Source of the DNA: Nitrosomonas sp.
Lineage (GTDB): Bacteria > Pseudomonadota > Gammaproteobacteria > Burkholderiales > Nitrosomonadaceae
Direction: 5' to 3'
Assembly: GCA_017994575.1 (NCBI GenBank)
Contig: JAGOKN010000023.1
Location: 1 to 35,373 of the forward strand
Length of the DNA: 35,373 nt
Below the pieces are notes generated by a model. The model saw only the letters and a program-made list of their open reading frames with translations. It was not told the origin of the DNA and did not search any database. Every line of letters begins with the position of its first letter. Position 1 is the first letter of the stretch. A program made the translations under genes and the position numbers. This document shows, piece after piece, positions 20,821 to 28,586 of this stretch.

Positions 20821-22485
20821 GTGAATTCAAAAGCTTCTTTCGACTTACTCTCAGGGTTAAGTGATTTTGCCGTTGGTATTAATGCACAAGGCATTATTCA
20901 ACAGGCTTCCGAATCATCACAAAAATTTTTGCAATTAACTACAGAGCTTGTTCAAGAATCAATTGAATTAATTATTCAATCTGAAGATATAGATTTGTTC
21001 AGGAAAGCTCAGGAAAAAGCAAAGAATAATAGAGAAAAACAAAGGCTCGTTCTTCGCCTATTGCGTCAAAAGGTGCTGACTGTTTGGGTTGATTGCCACA
21101 TTCTTCCATTGCAGAAAGATGGATTCTTGGTTGCAGCTTTTGATGCAAATCATTGGAAGGATAATGAGAATCGCTTAGTTTATCTTTCTACTCATGATCC
21201 ATTAACCGGATTGCCTGGAAGAGTCTTGCTGAATGATCGTATCAATATGAATATTCATTCTGCTGAACGGGAAAGATATCCCGTGTCACTCATTGTTTTA
21301 AATCTGGATGGATTCAAGAGAATTAACGATTTACTTGGGCACAATATTGGTGATGAGTTAATCAAGGCGGTTGCTGAACGTCTACAGAATTGTGTCCGAC
21401 GTAGTGATACGATTGCGAGAATTAGTGACGACGAATTTTCCTTGATCATGATCAGATTGGGACAAGACAACATTGAGATCGTTGCTAAGAAAATACTGAC
21501 GGCTATGCAACAACCTTTCCGTGTCAATGAACATACTTTGCATATTACTGCTAGTCTCGGTGTATCCATTTATCCAGAACATGGCAAGAATTCGTCGCTT
21601 TTGTACAGGAATGCTGAGATGGCTATGTATAGAGCTAAATCATTAGGGAAAAATCACTGGAAAATTTATAGTGATCAAATTAACGATATCGAACGCACTG
21701 ACTTGTCTCTCCAATCAGCCATGTATGGAGGCATTGAGAACGGAGAATTTTCGCTGCACTATCAGCCGATCTTTTGTGCCCAAACCGGGCGGCTAAGAGG
21801 AGCTGAAGCATTGATGCGCTGGTATAATCCCAATCACGGCTTTATATCTCCAATGAAATTCATTCCATTGGCAGAAAGTAATGGTTTGATAAAAATTTTA
21901 GGAGCGTGGGCTCTCAGCAGCGCTTGTCATCAAGCAAGGCAATGGCAGGAAGCAGGCCTCGAAGATTTTTACATTTCTGTCAATGTTTCTCCCCGACAAT
22001 TTGTGCAGGAAGATTTTCTGGAGATGATCAATAGAGTACTTGATGAATCGGGACTATTGCCAGAGAACTTGATGTTGGAAATTACAGAAGGTGTGTTAAT
22101 GGATAATCCGCAAAGATCTAAGACAATGCTGGCTCAATTGCATGAGATGGGAGTAAAAATCGCTATTGATGATTTTGGTACAGGCTATTCATCATTAGCT
22201 TATTTAAAGAAATTTTCTTTATCGGTATTAAAGATTGATAAGTCTTTCGTGGATGACATGATTAATAGCACTGAAGATATGGCGATTGTTGGAGCAATTC
22301 TTAGATTGGCTGAGGGATTAAATTTGCTTGTCGTAGCTGAAGGCGTAGAAAATGATGCACAATTGGGTTTCCTGAGACAGAGAGGCTGTAATCTAGTACA
22401 AGGCTACTTAACTGGTAGACCAGTAAACTCGGCAGAGTTCAAAGAGAAGCATATGGTATGGCAACATAATTGCCATTATCTTTAG
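20821..22485 (+). CDS. PAS-GGDEF-EAL cyclic-di-GMP protein, degenerate GGDEF
   Basis: The 554-residue protein has no membrane helices. A PAS-like sensor (about 1-110) is followed by a GGDEF domain (about 125-280) and an EAL domain (about 295-545). The diguanylate cyclase signature reads SDDEF (202-206) in place of GG(D/E)EF, so the cyclase is probably inactive, although LDGFKRINDLLGH is kept. The EAL phosphodiesterase site looks complete: EAL at 329-331, Asn388, Glu420, Asp450-Asp451, Lys471, Glu507 and Gln527. It is therefore likely a c-di-GMP phosphodiesterase whose GGDEF domain may sense GTP. The start is GTG at 20821, with AAGGGA about 10 bp before it. No partner gene is adjacent. Confidence 0.92.
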   Translation: MNSKASFDLLSGLSDFAVGINAQGIIQQASESSQKFLQLTTELVQESIELIIQSEDIDLFRKAQEKAKNNREKQRLVLRLLRQKVLTVWVDCHILPLQKDGFLVAAFDANHWKDNENRLVYLSTHDPLTGLPGRVLLNDRINMNIHSAERERYPVSLIVLNLDGFKRINDLLGHNIGDELIKAVAERLQNCVRRSDTIARISDDEFSLIMIRLGQDNIEIVAKKILTAMQQPFRVNEHTLHITASLGVSIYPEHGKNSSLLYRNAEMAMYRAKSLGKNHWKIYSDQINDIERTDLSLQSAMYGGIENGEFSLHYQPIFCAQTGRLRGAEALMRWYNPNHGFISPMKFIPLAESNGLIKILGAWALSSACHQARQWQEAGLEDFYISVNVSPRQFVQEDFLEMINRVLDESGLLPENLMLEITEGVLMDNPQRSKTMLAQLHEMGVKIAIDDFGTGYSSLAYLKKFSLSVLKIDKSFVDDMINSTEDMAIVGAILRLAEGLNLLVVAEGVENDAQLGFLRQRGCNLVQGYLTGRPVNSAEFKEKHMVWQHNCHYL

Positions 22486-22501
22486 TAGATCCTGTGCCGT
22501 T

Positions 22502-22764
22502 ATGAGACGTATTACCATGATGAAAATTATCAGAATCCGATATCAACAACTCGAACACTGCACACCTCTCCAACGCGAGGATGTTCTATCTACAAAACTA
22601 ATGCTATTCTTATCAAGCATGACTGCAAAAGGTTCTTGAGCAGTTGCAGCAGCAACAAGTCATTCGCATCAAAATCGAAGCCATTTCGATAGATAGCATC
22701 GTACCAAATGTATTCTGATGGGATCGTTTGTGGGAAAATGACTAAAAATCACCCGATCAGGTAA
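22502..22764 (+). pseudogene. IS5-family transposase relic (second type)
   Basis: The plus strand reads MRRITMMKIIRIRYQQLEHC and TPLQREDV up to a stop at 22637. In the next frame it reads LQKVLEQLQQQQVIRIKIEA, then ISIDS, then after another shift YSDGIVCGKMTK. The order LQR / VLEQLQ---IRIK-EA-S-DS / DG resembles the N-terminal third of IS5-group transposases that carry a SLDST--KVHPDG catalytic motif. The frame is broken at least twice, about 100 residues are missing between the pieces, and the C-terminal half is absent. It differs from the relic at 20080-20546. It lies 17 bp after the GGDEF-EAL stop. Confidence 0.6.
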
Positions 22765-22770
22765 AAATAA

Positions 22771-23201
22771 ACGCAGGATTACATCGAAATAAAAAAATCG
22801 CATGATTTTGAAAAGGCCTCAGATTGTATAGGGGAATCTGATAAATCTAGCGATATGCCAGATTCAGGCGAACATCATGATAAAGCTGATGATCAGTATC
22901 AATTACAACAAGTAATTGATAGCTGTATCCGTAAAAACGATACTGAATCGATGAGGATTTGTCCATTGTCTACGAGCTAGAGTTTTTTCGGTTAGGTCAT
23001 ATAGAGCTTTCAAAGCTTATAGCTTGTCGGTCTCTTGAAGAAATACTTTTTGGGAATAAAACCACAAAGATCAATCCGTCGAGAATAATTCCTATTGACA
23101 TCTTTATTTACTATATGTCTTACTTTATCAGTGAGAAGATAAAGATTTTTTTATTATCTCCAACGTGGTTATTAGGGAGCTTTTCACAAAAAATCATTTG
23201 A
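22771..23201 (+). pseudogene. Frame-disrupted gene of unknown function
   Basis: One frame is open from 22771 to 22980 (through GEHHDKADDQYQLQQVIDSC and IRKNDTESMR) and a second overlapping frame from 22959 to 23201 (SIVYELEFFRLGHIELSKLI, LEEILFGNKTT). Joined by one frameshift near 22960-22975 they would give about 140 residues: an acidic, hydrophilic first half and a more hydrophobic, possibly helical second half. No ATG with a ribosome-binding site begins either piece. I do not recognise a family. It may be a decayed host gene exposed by the neighbouring IS insertion, or two chance frames in AT-rich DNA. Confidence 0.25.
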
Positions 23202-23212
23202 AACTAGTGCAT

Positions 23213-23656
23213 TTAAACATCTTTGCGTTTTATGATATCTGCTTCTTGATTCTCTGTTTTTTCTGAATCGCTAGCGATATTTTCGGATTGAATTGCTTCT
23301 TTTTTCTCAATAATTTCTGTGTCGCTAACATTGTTAGATTCTTTTTCTATCTGAGTTTGTGAAGAATCATCAGGTTTGGCTTTGCTATTCCACATGAAAT
23401 AAGCCGCACCCATCGTAACGACGATTACTGGCAAGGTAATGAATACCAGCAACGCATATTCAACAGTAATGTCTGTTCCTTGAGGAGGAGGACTGCTGAC
23501 CATTACATATGCGTGTGTCAATGCCACTGCGTAAACTGGAACCAAAGCAGCCATGTGGCGATTTGTTACTAACGGACGTACCGTTAGCATATTCAGAATG
23601 TTTGAAGCGTAATATCCGACGAAATAAATAAAAATATAAAAGAAAATGGCACCCAT
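23213..23656 (-). CDS. Small membrane protein, three predicted helices, charged C-terminal tail
   Basis: The function is unknown. The 147-residue protein starts at an ATG with AGGAAAA about 4 bp upstream. It has three strongly hydrophobic segments: about 4-24 (FFYIFIYFVGYYAS), 35-53 (MAALVPVYAVALTHAYVMV) and 68-89 (ALLVFITLPVIVVTMGAAYF). A short SSPPPQG turn lies between helices 2 and 3. The last 55 residues are very polar and rich in Glu, Lys, Ser and Asn, ending KRKDV, and probably form a disordered tail. No catalytic or metal motif stands out beyond single His residues at 34 and 48. It diverges from the 35-residue membrane-protein gene across about 500 bp of AT-rich DNA. I see no family match. 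Confidence 0.8.
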   Translation of the reverse strand: MGAIFFYIFIYFVGYYASNILNMLTVRPLVTNRHMAALVPVYAVALTHAYVMVSSPPPQGTDITVEYALLVFITLPVIVVTMGAAYFMWNSKAKPDDSSQTQIEKESNNVSDTEIIEKKEAIQSENIASDSEKTENQEADIIKRKDV

Positions 23657-23993
23657 AGTTTTCCTGTATTGATCTAGTTTATAGATAAGAAAAATCAGAT
23701 TTTATAAAAAGGCCGAAAATCGTGAAACTTATGATACACAGATCAATATAAAAAATGTACAAATAAAAATTAGTAAAGAATTATTACAAGTGCAGCGAAT
23801 GACTGCGAGTAACCAAGAATTTAACTTGACATAAAGTATCTCAGAAAAAATATATTGCTTAGTTCGATGTATTTTTGCAATGAATATGAGGATGCTTAAT
23901 TTCAATACTTTCATTGTTGGTAAATGTGAGTTAGAATTTATAGCATAGTAATGAGAGTAGTGTATGATTATTGCGAAATAGATAATATGCTCA
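23657..23993. other. AT-rich intergenic region without a supported gene
   Basis: This is the divergent spacer between the three-helix protein (-) and the structured leader (+). A minus-strand frame at 23729-23914 (61 codons) has no ribosome-binding site and a composition expected of AT-rich DNA, so I do not call it. A GATAAT at 23981-23986 could be a -10 for the rightward leader, but a matching -35 is not clear. Confidence 0.5.
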
Positions 23994-24099
23994 GTTCCTT
24001 AAGTAAATGATCAATAAAATAAAAAGCCTAAGGAACAGAGAAAGTTACACGGTCACAATAGTTTGTGGTCGTGAAAGTAGGGGGGTCGATTTTATCGGC
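23994..24099 (+). promoter_or_regulatory. Structured 5' leader with three hairpins before the 35-aa gene
   Basis: Three inverted repeats stand in a row. The first is GTTCCTTA/TAAGGAAC (23994-24001 with 24029-24036, 27-nt loop). The second is an 11-bp stem CACGGTCACAA/TTGTGGTCGTG with loop TAGT (24048-24073, two G-U pairs). The third is GTCGAT/ATCGGC with loop TTT (24085-24099, one G-U). A run of six G (24079-24084) touches the third stem. The leader ends about 55 nt before the start codon of the 35-residue protein. Role (stability, attenuation, ligand or protein binding, or a separate small RNA) is unknown. Confidence 0.45.
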
Positions 24100-24154
24100 T
24101 TTAGTTAAGTAAGTGAGTCTTAATCAAAGAAATCCAAATAAGGAGATAATAGTT

Positions 24155-24262
24155 ATGAGCGAAGTTAATAGAAGAGAAACAGATGCGCAAGTTCTGAGAT
24201 TGTTTTTCATTTCAACAGCAATTTTCCTGGTTATCGGAGCTGTTGTTTACGGCGTATTCTAA
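24155..24262 (+). CDS. 35-residue single-helix membrane protein
   Basis: This short gene encodes 35 residues beginning MSEVNRRETDAQVLRLFF and ending VVYGVF. The first 14 residues are polar and charged. Residues 15-35 form one continuous hydrophobic helix (LRLFFISTAIFLVIGAVVYG), so it should be an inner-membrane protein with its N-terminus probably in the cytoplasm. Evidence that it is real: a strong Shine-Dalgarno AAGGAG ends 10 bp before the ATG, the hydrophobicity pattern is clean, and the upstream leader is structured. The size and form are those of small accessory subunits that pack against larger membrane complexes, such as respiratory oxidases or copper monooxygenases, but no sequence match is recalled. 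The partner is unknown. Confidence 0.65.
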   Translation: MSEVNRRETDAQVLRLFFISTAIFLVIGAVVYGVF

Positions 24263-24396
24263 ACTGAAGTAATTCGTTAATGTCCATAGATAGCGTAAGA
24301 TTTGTATTGATTATTAGATCCTTGCAAGCTCTTACTTTTTCACATTAAGTGAATCGCAGGACAGAATTAGTCAAATACGTTGTATAAAGAAATATA

Positions 24397-24443
24397 AAAT
24401 GCCCATTTATCGGATGAATTAAATTTCCGATAAATGGGCATTT
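24397..24443. terminator. 18-bp perfect stem-loop between convergent genes
   Basis: AAATGCCCATTTATCGGA (24397-24414) and its exact reverse complement (24426-24443) enclose an 11-nt loop. It lies between the ends of the 35-residue gene (+) and protoglobin (-), so it is placed to act as a bidirectional terminator. There is no T-run beyond the stem's own ATTT end, so RNA processing or a mobile palindromic repeat are alternatives. Confidence 0.6.
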
Positions 24444-24528
24444 GTCATGTACAGGTCCTACACTAGAGATATCGCTGTCCCTGGTTCTACGCGTGGAGAG
24501 TTTGATAAACATACCCTCCATTGCTAAA

Positions 24529-25122
24529 TTAGAATTGTCCGTCTTTAATATAAGGCTGTGACCAAAGAATGATTTGCATGAGTACAGATTTTCTCCATGC
24601 GTCTTGCATACGATCAACATCATCACGTGAATGCCCCGCTTTTTCCAAGAATGGACGCAACGTGGTGGTAACTGGAATAATTAATGCGAAAATATAGTGC
24701 AAATGAATGATGGGTACTGCTTTTACATTGTCAGTATGATTCTTCTTTGAACTATGATGACGAAGTCCGATCTCGTATTGATAGTTCAACCAGTTTTGAT
24801 CGTATTCAGCTTTTGCGGTATCTAGTATCCATTGGCCAAAGCGTTTGCGAACGGCTCCCAGGTAATCCATGTTAGGCTGGCCATCAGCTGCATTGGTAAA
24901 ATAATGCAATAAGAATGGTTGTGAACCGACAAACCCGTACCAAACGTCCAAAATTTGTTCCGTTTGATCTTTGAGTACATCGTGTGACATTCTTAAATAA
25001 CGAACGTCATCGTCACCAAATAGCGTGGCTTGTTTCAATTTTGCGAAATCATCGATCGATACCGGAGATTTTTGAAGTTCAGCGCTGCCATAGGTATAAC
25101 CGGGAATATTTGTTGTTGTCAT
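24529..25122 (-). CDS. Protoglobin (single-domain haem globin)
   Basis: Protoglobins are cytoplasmic haem proteins related to the sensor domain of globin-coupled sensors; they bind O2, CO and NO. The protein is 197 residues from the ATG at 25122, which has GAAGGAAG four bases upstream. An in-frame ATG at 25155 would add 11 residues not seen in the family. N-terminal PGYTYG, the WYGFVG helix and YQYEIGLRHHSSKKN, with the probable proximal haem ligand His122, match the protoglobin pattern of Methanosarcina acetivorans, whose proximal ligand is His120. No output domain is attached. The role in vivo of such stand-alone protoglobins is not settled; NO or O2 handling is plausible. Its neighbours are the two small membrane-protein genes. 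Confidence 0.9.
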   Translation of the reverse strand: MTTTNIPGYTYGSAELQKSPVSIDDFAKLKQATLFGDDDVRYLRMSHDVLKDQTEQILDVWYGFVGSQPFLLHYFTNAADGQPNMDYLGAVRKRFGQWILDTAKAEYDQNWLNYQYEIGLRHHSSKKNHTDNVKAVPIIHLHYIFALIIPVTTTLRPFLEKAGHSRDDVDRMQDAWRKSVLMQIILWSQPYIKDGQF

Positions 25123-25605
25123 AAGACTTCCTTCTGTTAAGATGTTAATTATCATAGCATAACAAATAGACTGTTATGCTATGCATTTAATATCATGCGG
25201 TTAAGCAATGAATTCTTGTTAAATTATATAGAAAAGAATGTTGATTGAATATTTGAATCGCGGATTCTACAGGATTGATAATTCATTCGGGAATACTTTT
25301 TATGTACATTAAGCATTCATAGGTGAGCTCGTCAAATATCATGTGTTTTGGTGAATCCTAATCATGCGGCATTGATTGGTGTTAGTTATTAAATCCATGT
25401 ATTTAATGGATTTAGACTTATCAAAAGCATTTGGAGGAATGTCAACCAATTCTTTCATGTAACCGGCCGTTGAAAAACGTTTTCGAAGCGGTCGGTATCT
25501 GACAAAAATAGGCGAGAAAGCACAATTTATGAGTGTTCAATGAGCATCTTGAGCCTGTGCCAACATCTTGGCGCCACAGCCATAGATAGTTTCTCAATCG
25601 CCTGC
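25123..25605. other. Intergenic region, no supported gene
   Basis: The 480 bp upstream of protoglobin and downstream of the FGGY kinase hold a perfect 8-bp hairpin, AAATCCAT/ATGGATTT with a 7-nt loop (25391-25413), which may end the leftward kinase operon. The segment GGCCGTTGAAAAACG near 25464 resembles a mobile-element end. A 66-codon minus frame (25442-25642) overlaps the kinase end and has no family resemblance, so I do not call it. Confidence 0.4.
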
Positions 25606-27009
25606 TTAAGCTTTGGAAGTAATTAGTAAGGTATCCAGCCAAAGTTTCCAGAGCCGATATTTTTCTGACAATGCGCCACTTTTCTGTTTATTTTGGATTT
25701 CTATGGCTTGCTGATGGTATTTAATAGTAAATCCAGAAGCTAATAGTGCTGTGCCCGCTAGGCTTGTTTCTTTTTGCGGCAAGTAAAAAATCGGAATTGC
25801 AACACATTGGGCGATACCTAGTTGTAAACAGATTAATTCAGATAATCCACCCGATAAATAAATTTTTTTAAGTGGTGATTGCCGGTGAAAATCTTCCAGG
25901 ATACGTGTAATCCTGAAAATAATCGCTTCAAGCATGAGTGTAGCTATTTGGTGTCGAGTCAGATTCGAGGTCGGTTGAGAAAAATGTATCCCAAAATCAT
26001 TACGAAAGTAAGGAGCTCCCAAGCCACTCGGCTCTGCCAAACAAAAAATATCAGTTGCCGCTAAATCATCACTATCACATTCACTGACTGGATAAGAAGC
26101 CAGTGCAGCGGAGATTGAGTTGAGAGTGCCCTCAATTGCAAATTGTGTGACATTCTGATTGTGTTGATAGACCAGTGTCTGCAGATAGCCGCCAAACGTG
26201 AATGTATCTTTGGTTAAGTAACGAATTACAAAACCACCGGTACCTAGATTAACCAAAGCTTCATATGGATTATCTGTCACGCTGGCGATGAGTGCAGCAG
26301 ACTGGTCACCTACGCAGGCTTGTAAGGTGACGCCGTTATCCAGTGTGAGATTCAGTTGGGTGGAAGGTTTGATGAGCGGTAAAATAGAACTTGGAATATT
26401 AAAGAGCTGACATAATGTGGTTGACCATTGCCGTGTGCGGATGTCCATGAGTAGAGTGCGTGCAGCCATTGATGCATCCGTTATAAAATGTTGTCCGTGC
26501 GTCCAACGCCAGATCAGAAAAGTATCCAAGGTGCCTGTCAGCCACTCTGTATGAATCAGTTTTTCACGCCATGTCGGATTATTTCTCAATAAGACGCTTA
26601 GCTTAGGGGCAAAATAATAAGCGCTCAAGCGTAAACCAGTCAATTCGTGTATTGCTTCTTTCGAAGCTTGGAGCTGATCACAGCAAGGTTTCCCCCGGTC
26701 ATCCTGCCACGAAATAAGCGGTGTAATCGGTTGACCATCAGCTTTATTCCAAATTAGGAAAGACGATCGCTGACTGCACAATCCTAGAGGAATTTGAGTG
26801 TCAATCGGCGTTAAGCATTTTTTAAGCACCTGCTCAGCAATTTCAACATAGTCCAGCGCATTGCTTTCATAGCATCCATGATGAGAGTGGATGGCGGGTG
26901 CCGATTGAGTGGCAATATGCAGAAGATTTCCCTGCTGATCCATTAAGGCGGCTTTAATGGATGTCGTGCCCAGATCAAGAGCAATGGCTGAGATTAGTGT
27001 GTGATCCAC
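25606..27009 (-). CDS. FGGY-family carbohydrate kinase (glycerol-kinase-like, substrate uncertain)
   Basis: The FGGY kinase fold is clear: ALDLGTTSIKAALMD (phosphate-1 loop), CVGDQSAALIA with the catalytic Asp, VNLGTGGFV (phosphate-2) and YLSGGLSEL (adenosine loop). It is 467 residues from a GTG at 27009; a TTG at 27021 is the alternative. GlpK is about 500 residues. Where GlpK has NQRET, whose Arg and Glu hold glycerol, this protein has SQRSS, so the Glu is lost. WQDDRG replaces WQCRRT. The Tyr and Asp of the glycerol site appear kept. The gene overlaps the end of glpD by 16 bp and is last in the operon. Glycerol or a related polyol is the likely substrate, but this is inference. Confidence 0.85.
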   Translation of the reverse strand: MDHTLISAIALDLGTTSIKAALMDQQGNLLHIATQSAPAIHSHHGCYESNALDYVEIAEQVLKKCLTPIDTQIPLGLCSQRSSFLIWNKADGQPITPLISWQDDRGKPCCDQLQASKEAIHELTGLRLSAYYFAPKLSVLLRNNPTWREKLIHTEWLTGTLDTFLIWRWTHGQHFITDASMAARTLLMDIRTRQWSTTLCQLFNIPSSILPLIKPSTQLNLTLDNGVTLQACVGDQSAALIASVTDNPYEALVNLGTGGFVIRYLTKDTFTFGGYLQTLVYQHNQNVTQFAIEGTLNSISAALASYPVSECDSDDLAATDIFCLAEPSGLGAPYFRNDFGIHFSQPTSNLTRHQIATLMLEAIIFRITRILEDFHRQSPLKKIYLSGGLSELICLQLGIAQCVAIPIFYLPQKETSLAGTALLASGFTIKYHQQAIEIQNKQKSGALSEKYRLWKLWLDTLLITSKA

Positions 27010-28586
27010 TGTTGACGACAATGCTCAATTTCTTGACGCAATCGAGTATCGCTCCAATGCATAGCGCTGGCTGCGCGCGAGGCAATGCGCATTAAATCGG
27101 ATTCTGTTAGCTTGGCTAGAATGAGCAATGGCAAGCGACGGCGTAGTAGATCATCCAAATGAACCACCATTTCGTCATGGGCGCAATGCAATAGATCTGC
27201 ATCAATAAAGGGTAGGCCTGGGAGTATGCGTTGAGCCAGAGTGGTATCCAACTCAATCCGGCGAAAAATTGCCTCAACTCGTATGCCGTGACGATGTAGC
27301 AGCCAGCGAGTGCTTTCTGCGTCAATACCCAGTTGTGCTGCCCGTTTCTGCATCACAGCAGACCAGTCGGCAAAATTATCTCGAGGTGCCCAAGGAAATA
27401 GTCTTCCTTCGGTTGCACAAGTTTGATGATGGCCGAGTTGCTTGCAGACAGTATCGACTATATGAGCGGCATCCTGGCGTGATGAGGTTATTTTTCCACC
27501 GATCGCATAATGTACGCCATTTGCGGCCGATTTTAATTCCCAATCGCGACTGACGCTGGAGGGCGAATTGGAGGTTGCTTGTGGATTCGCTTGTTTTAAA
27601 ACTCGTACACCTGCAAAAGAGCCGATGATGTCTGATTTTGTCCAGGGAATTCTCAGGTAATCGTTGGCAGCTGCGAGCAAATAAGTGATATCAGTATCAT
27701 CGATAGTCACGTGGTCCACATTATTACTTTCGAAATCGCTGTCAGTCGTGCCCAGTAGCGTCAATCCGTACCAGGGGATCATAAAAAATACCCGGCCGTC
27801 CGATTGAGCGGTGAGTAATAAGGCTTCATTCTTCAACGCAGCTGGCATGATCAAATGGATTCCCTTGGATAAGCGACACCATTCCCGACTCTGCATTTCT
27901 TTTACGAGCCATTGACCTGTTGTGAAAACAATTTGTCGCGCACTGATTTTAAGTTCAGTCAGGGTAAGCTGGTCTCGAACAATCGCGCCATCGGCTTTCT
28001 CATTGGTTTCAGATACTTGTATCAGTTTGCAATAATTGAAGCAACTGGCACCCGCTTGCAAGGCTCCGGCAATGAGTTCCAGCACCAAGCGCGCATCATC
28101 AGTTTGTGCATCCGCATAGGTAAATCCGGCCTTTAGACCATGCTCCTTGAGGCAAGGAAAATGTGCGATGAATTGCTGCTGATTGAGATAGTGGTGATGC
28201 ATGTCAGGATCATTATCAGCAGCCAGATGATCGTACAGCGATAGACCTAATTTCAGTTGCAGCCGATTCATGCGTTGGTGGGTGTAAACGGGGATGCCAA
28301 ACCGTAGTGGCCAGACTCGATGGGGTGCTGTGTGGAGAAGCATTTTTCGTTCTTTAAGCGATTTGCTGACTAACTTGAAATCAAAAGTTTCCAGATAGCG
28401 CAAACCGCCATGAATCAATTTGCTGGAAGCGGATGATGTAGCGGTAGCCCAATCACCTTGTTCAATAATGGCCACCTTCAGACCACGCAAAGCAGCATCG
28501 TATGCTGCCCAGGCGCCATATACACCGCCGCCACAGATCAACAGGTCGAAGTGTCGGGTTTGCAGCGACGCTAAATCTCGTTTCAT
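26994..28586 (-). CDS. glpD: FAD-dependent glycerol-3-phosphate dehydrogenase
   Basis: GlpD oxidises sn-glycerol-3-phosphate to dihydroxyacetone phosphate at the membrane and passes electrons to quinone. The 530 residues match the family (about 500-530). The N-terminal FAD-binding Rossmann motif is LLICGGGVYGAWAAYDAALR, then the typical SSASSKLIHGGLRYLE, the active-site region YADAQTDDARLVLELI, and the C-terminal GTTDSDFE and GGKITSSRQDA. The C-terminal DAO_C helical domain is present. Its ATG overlaps the stop of the phosphodiesterase gene by 4 bp (ATGA), so the two are translationally coupled. Together they turn glycerophosphodiesters into DHAP with respiratory electrons. Confidence 0.95.
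   Translation of the reverse strand: MKRDLASLQTRHFDLLICGGGVYGAWAAYDAALRGLKVAIIEQGDWATATSSASSKLIHGGLRYLETFDFKLVSKSLKERKMLLHTAPHRVWPLRFGIPVYTHQRMNRLQLKLGLSLYDHLAADNDPDMHHHYLNQQQFIAHFPCLKEHGLKAGFTYADAQTDDARLVLELIAGALQAGASCFNYCKLIQVSETNEKADGAIVRDQLTLTELKISARQIVFTTGQWLVKEMQSREWCRLSKGIHLIMPAALKNEALLLTAQSDGRVFFMIPWYGLTLLGTTDSDFESNNVDHVTIDDTDITYLLAAANDYLRIPWTKSDIIGSFAGVRVLKQANPQATSNSPSSVSRDWELKSAANGVHYAIGGKITSSRQDAAHIVDTVCKQLGHHQTCATEGRLFPWAPRDNFADWSAVMQKRAAQLGIDAESTRWLLHRHGIRVEAIFRRIELDTTLAQRILPGLPFIDADLLHCAHDEMVVHLDDLLRRRLPLLILAKLTESDLMRIASRAASAMHWSDTRLRQEIEHCRQQWITH

Noticed and set aside
23729-23914. 61-codon hydrophobic minus-strand ORF
   Set aside because: It lies in very AT-rich DNA, has no Shine-Dalgarno, and its composition is what chance frames in such DNA give.
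25442-25642. 66-codon minus-strand ORF overlapping the kinase 3' end
   Set aside because: No recognisable domain; rich in Arg/Trp/Cys as in out-of-frame translations. A transposase origin was considered but not supported.
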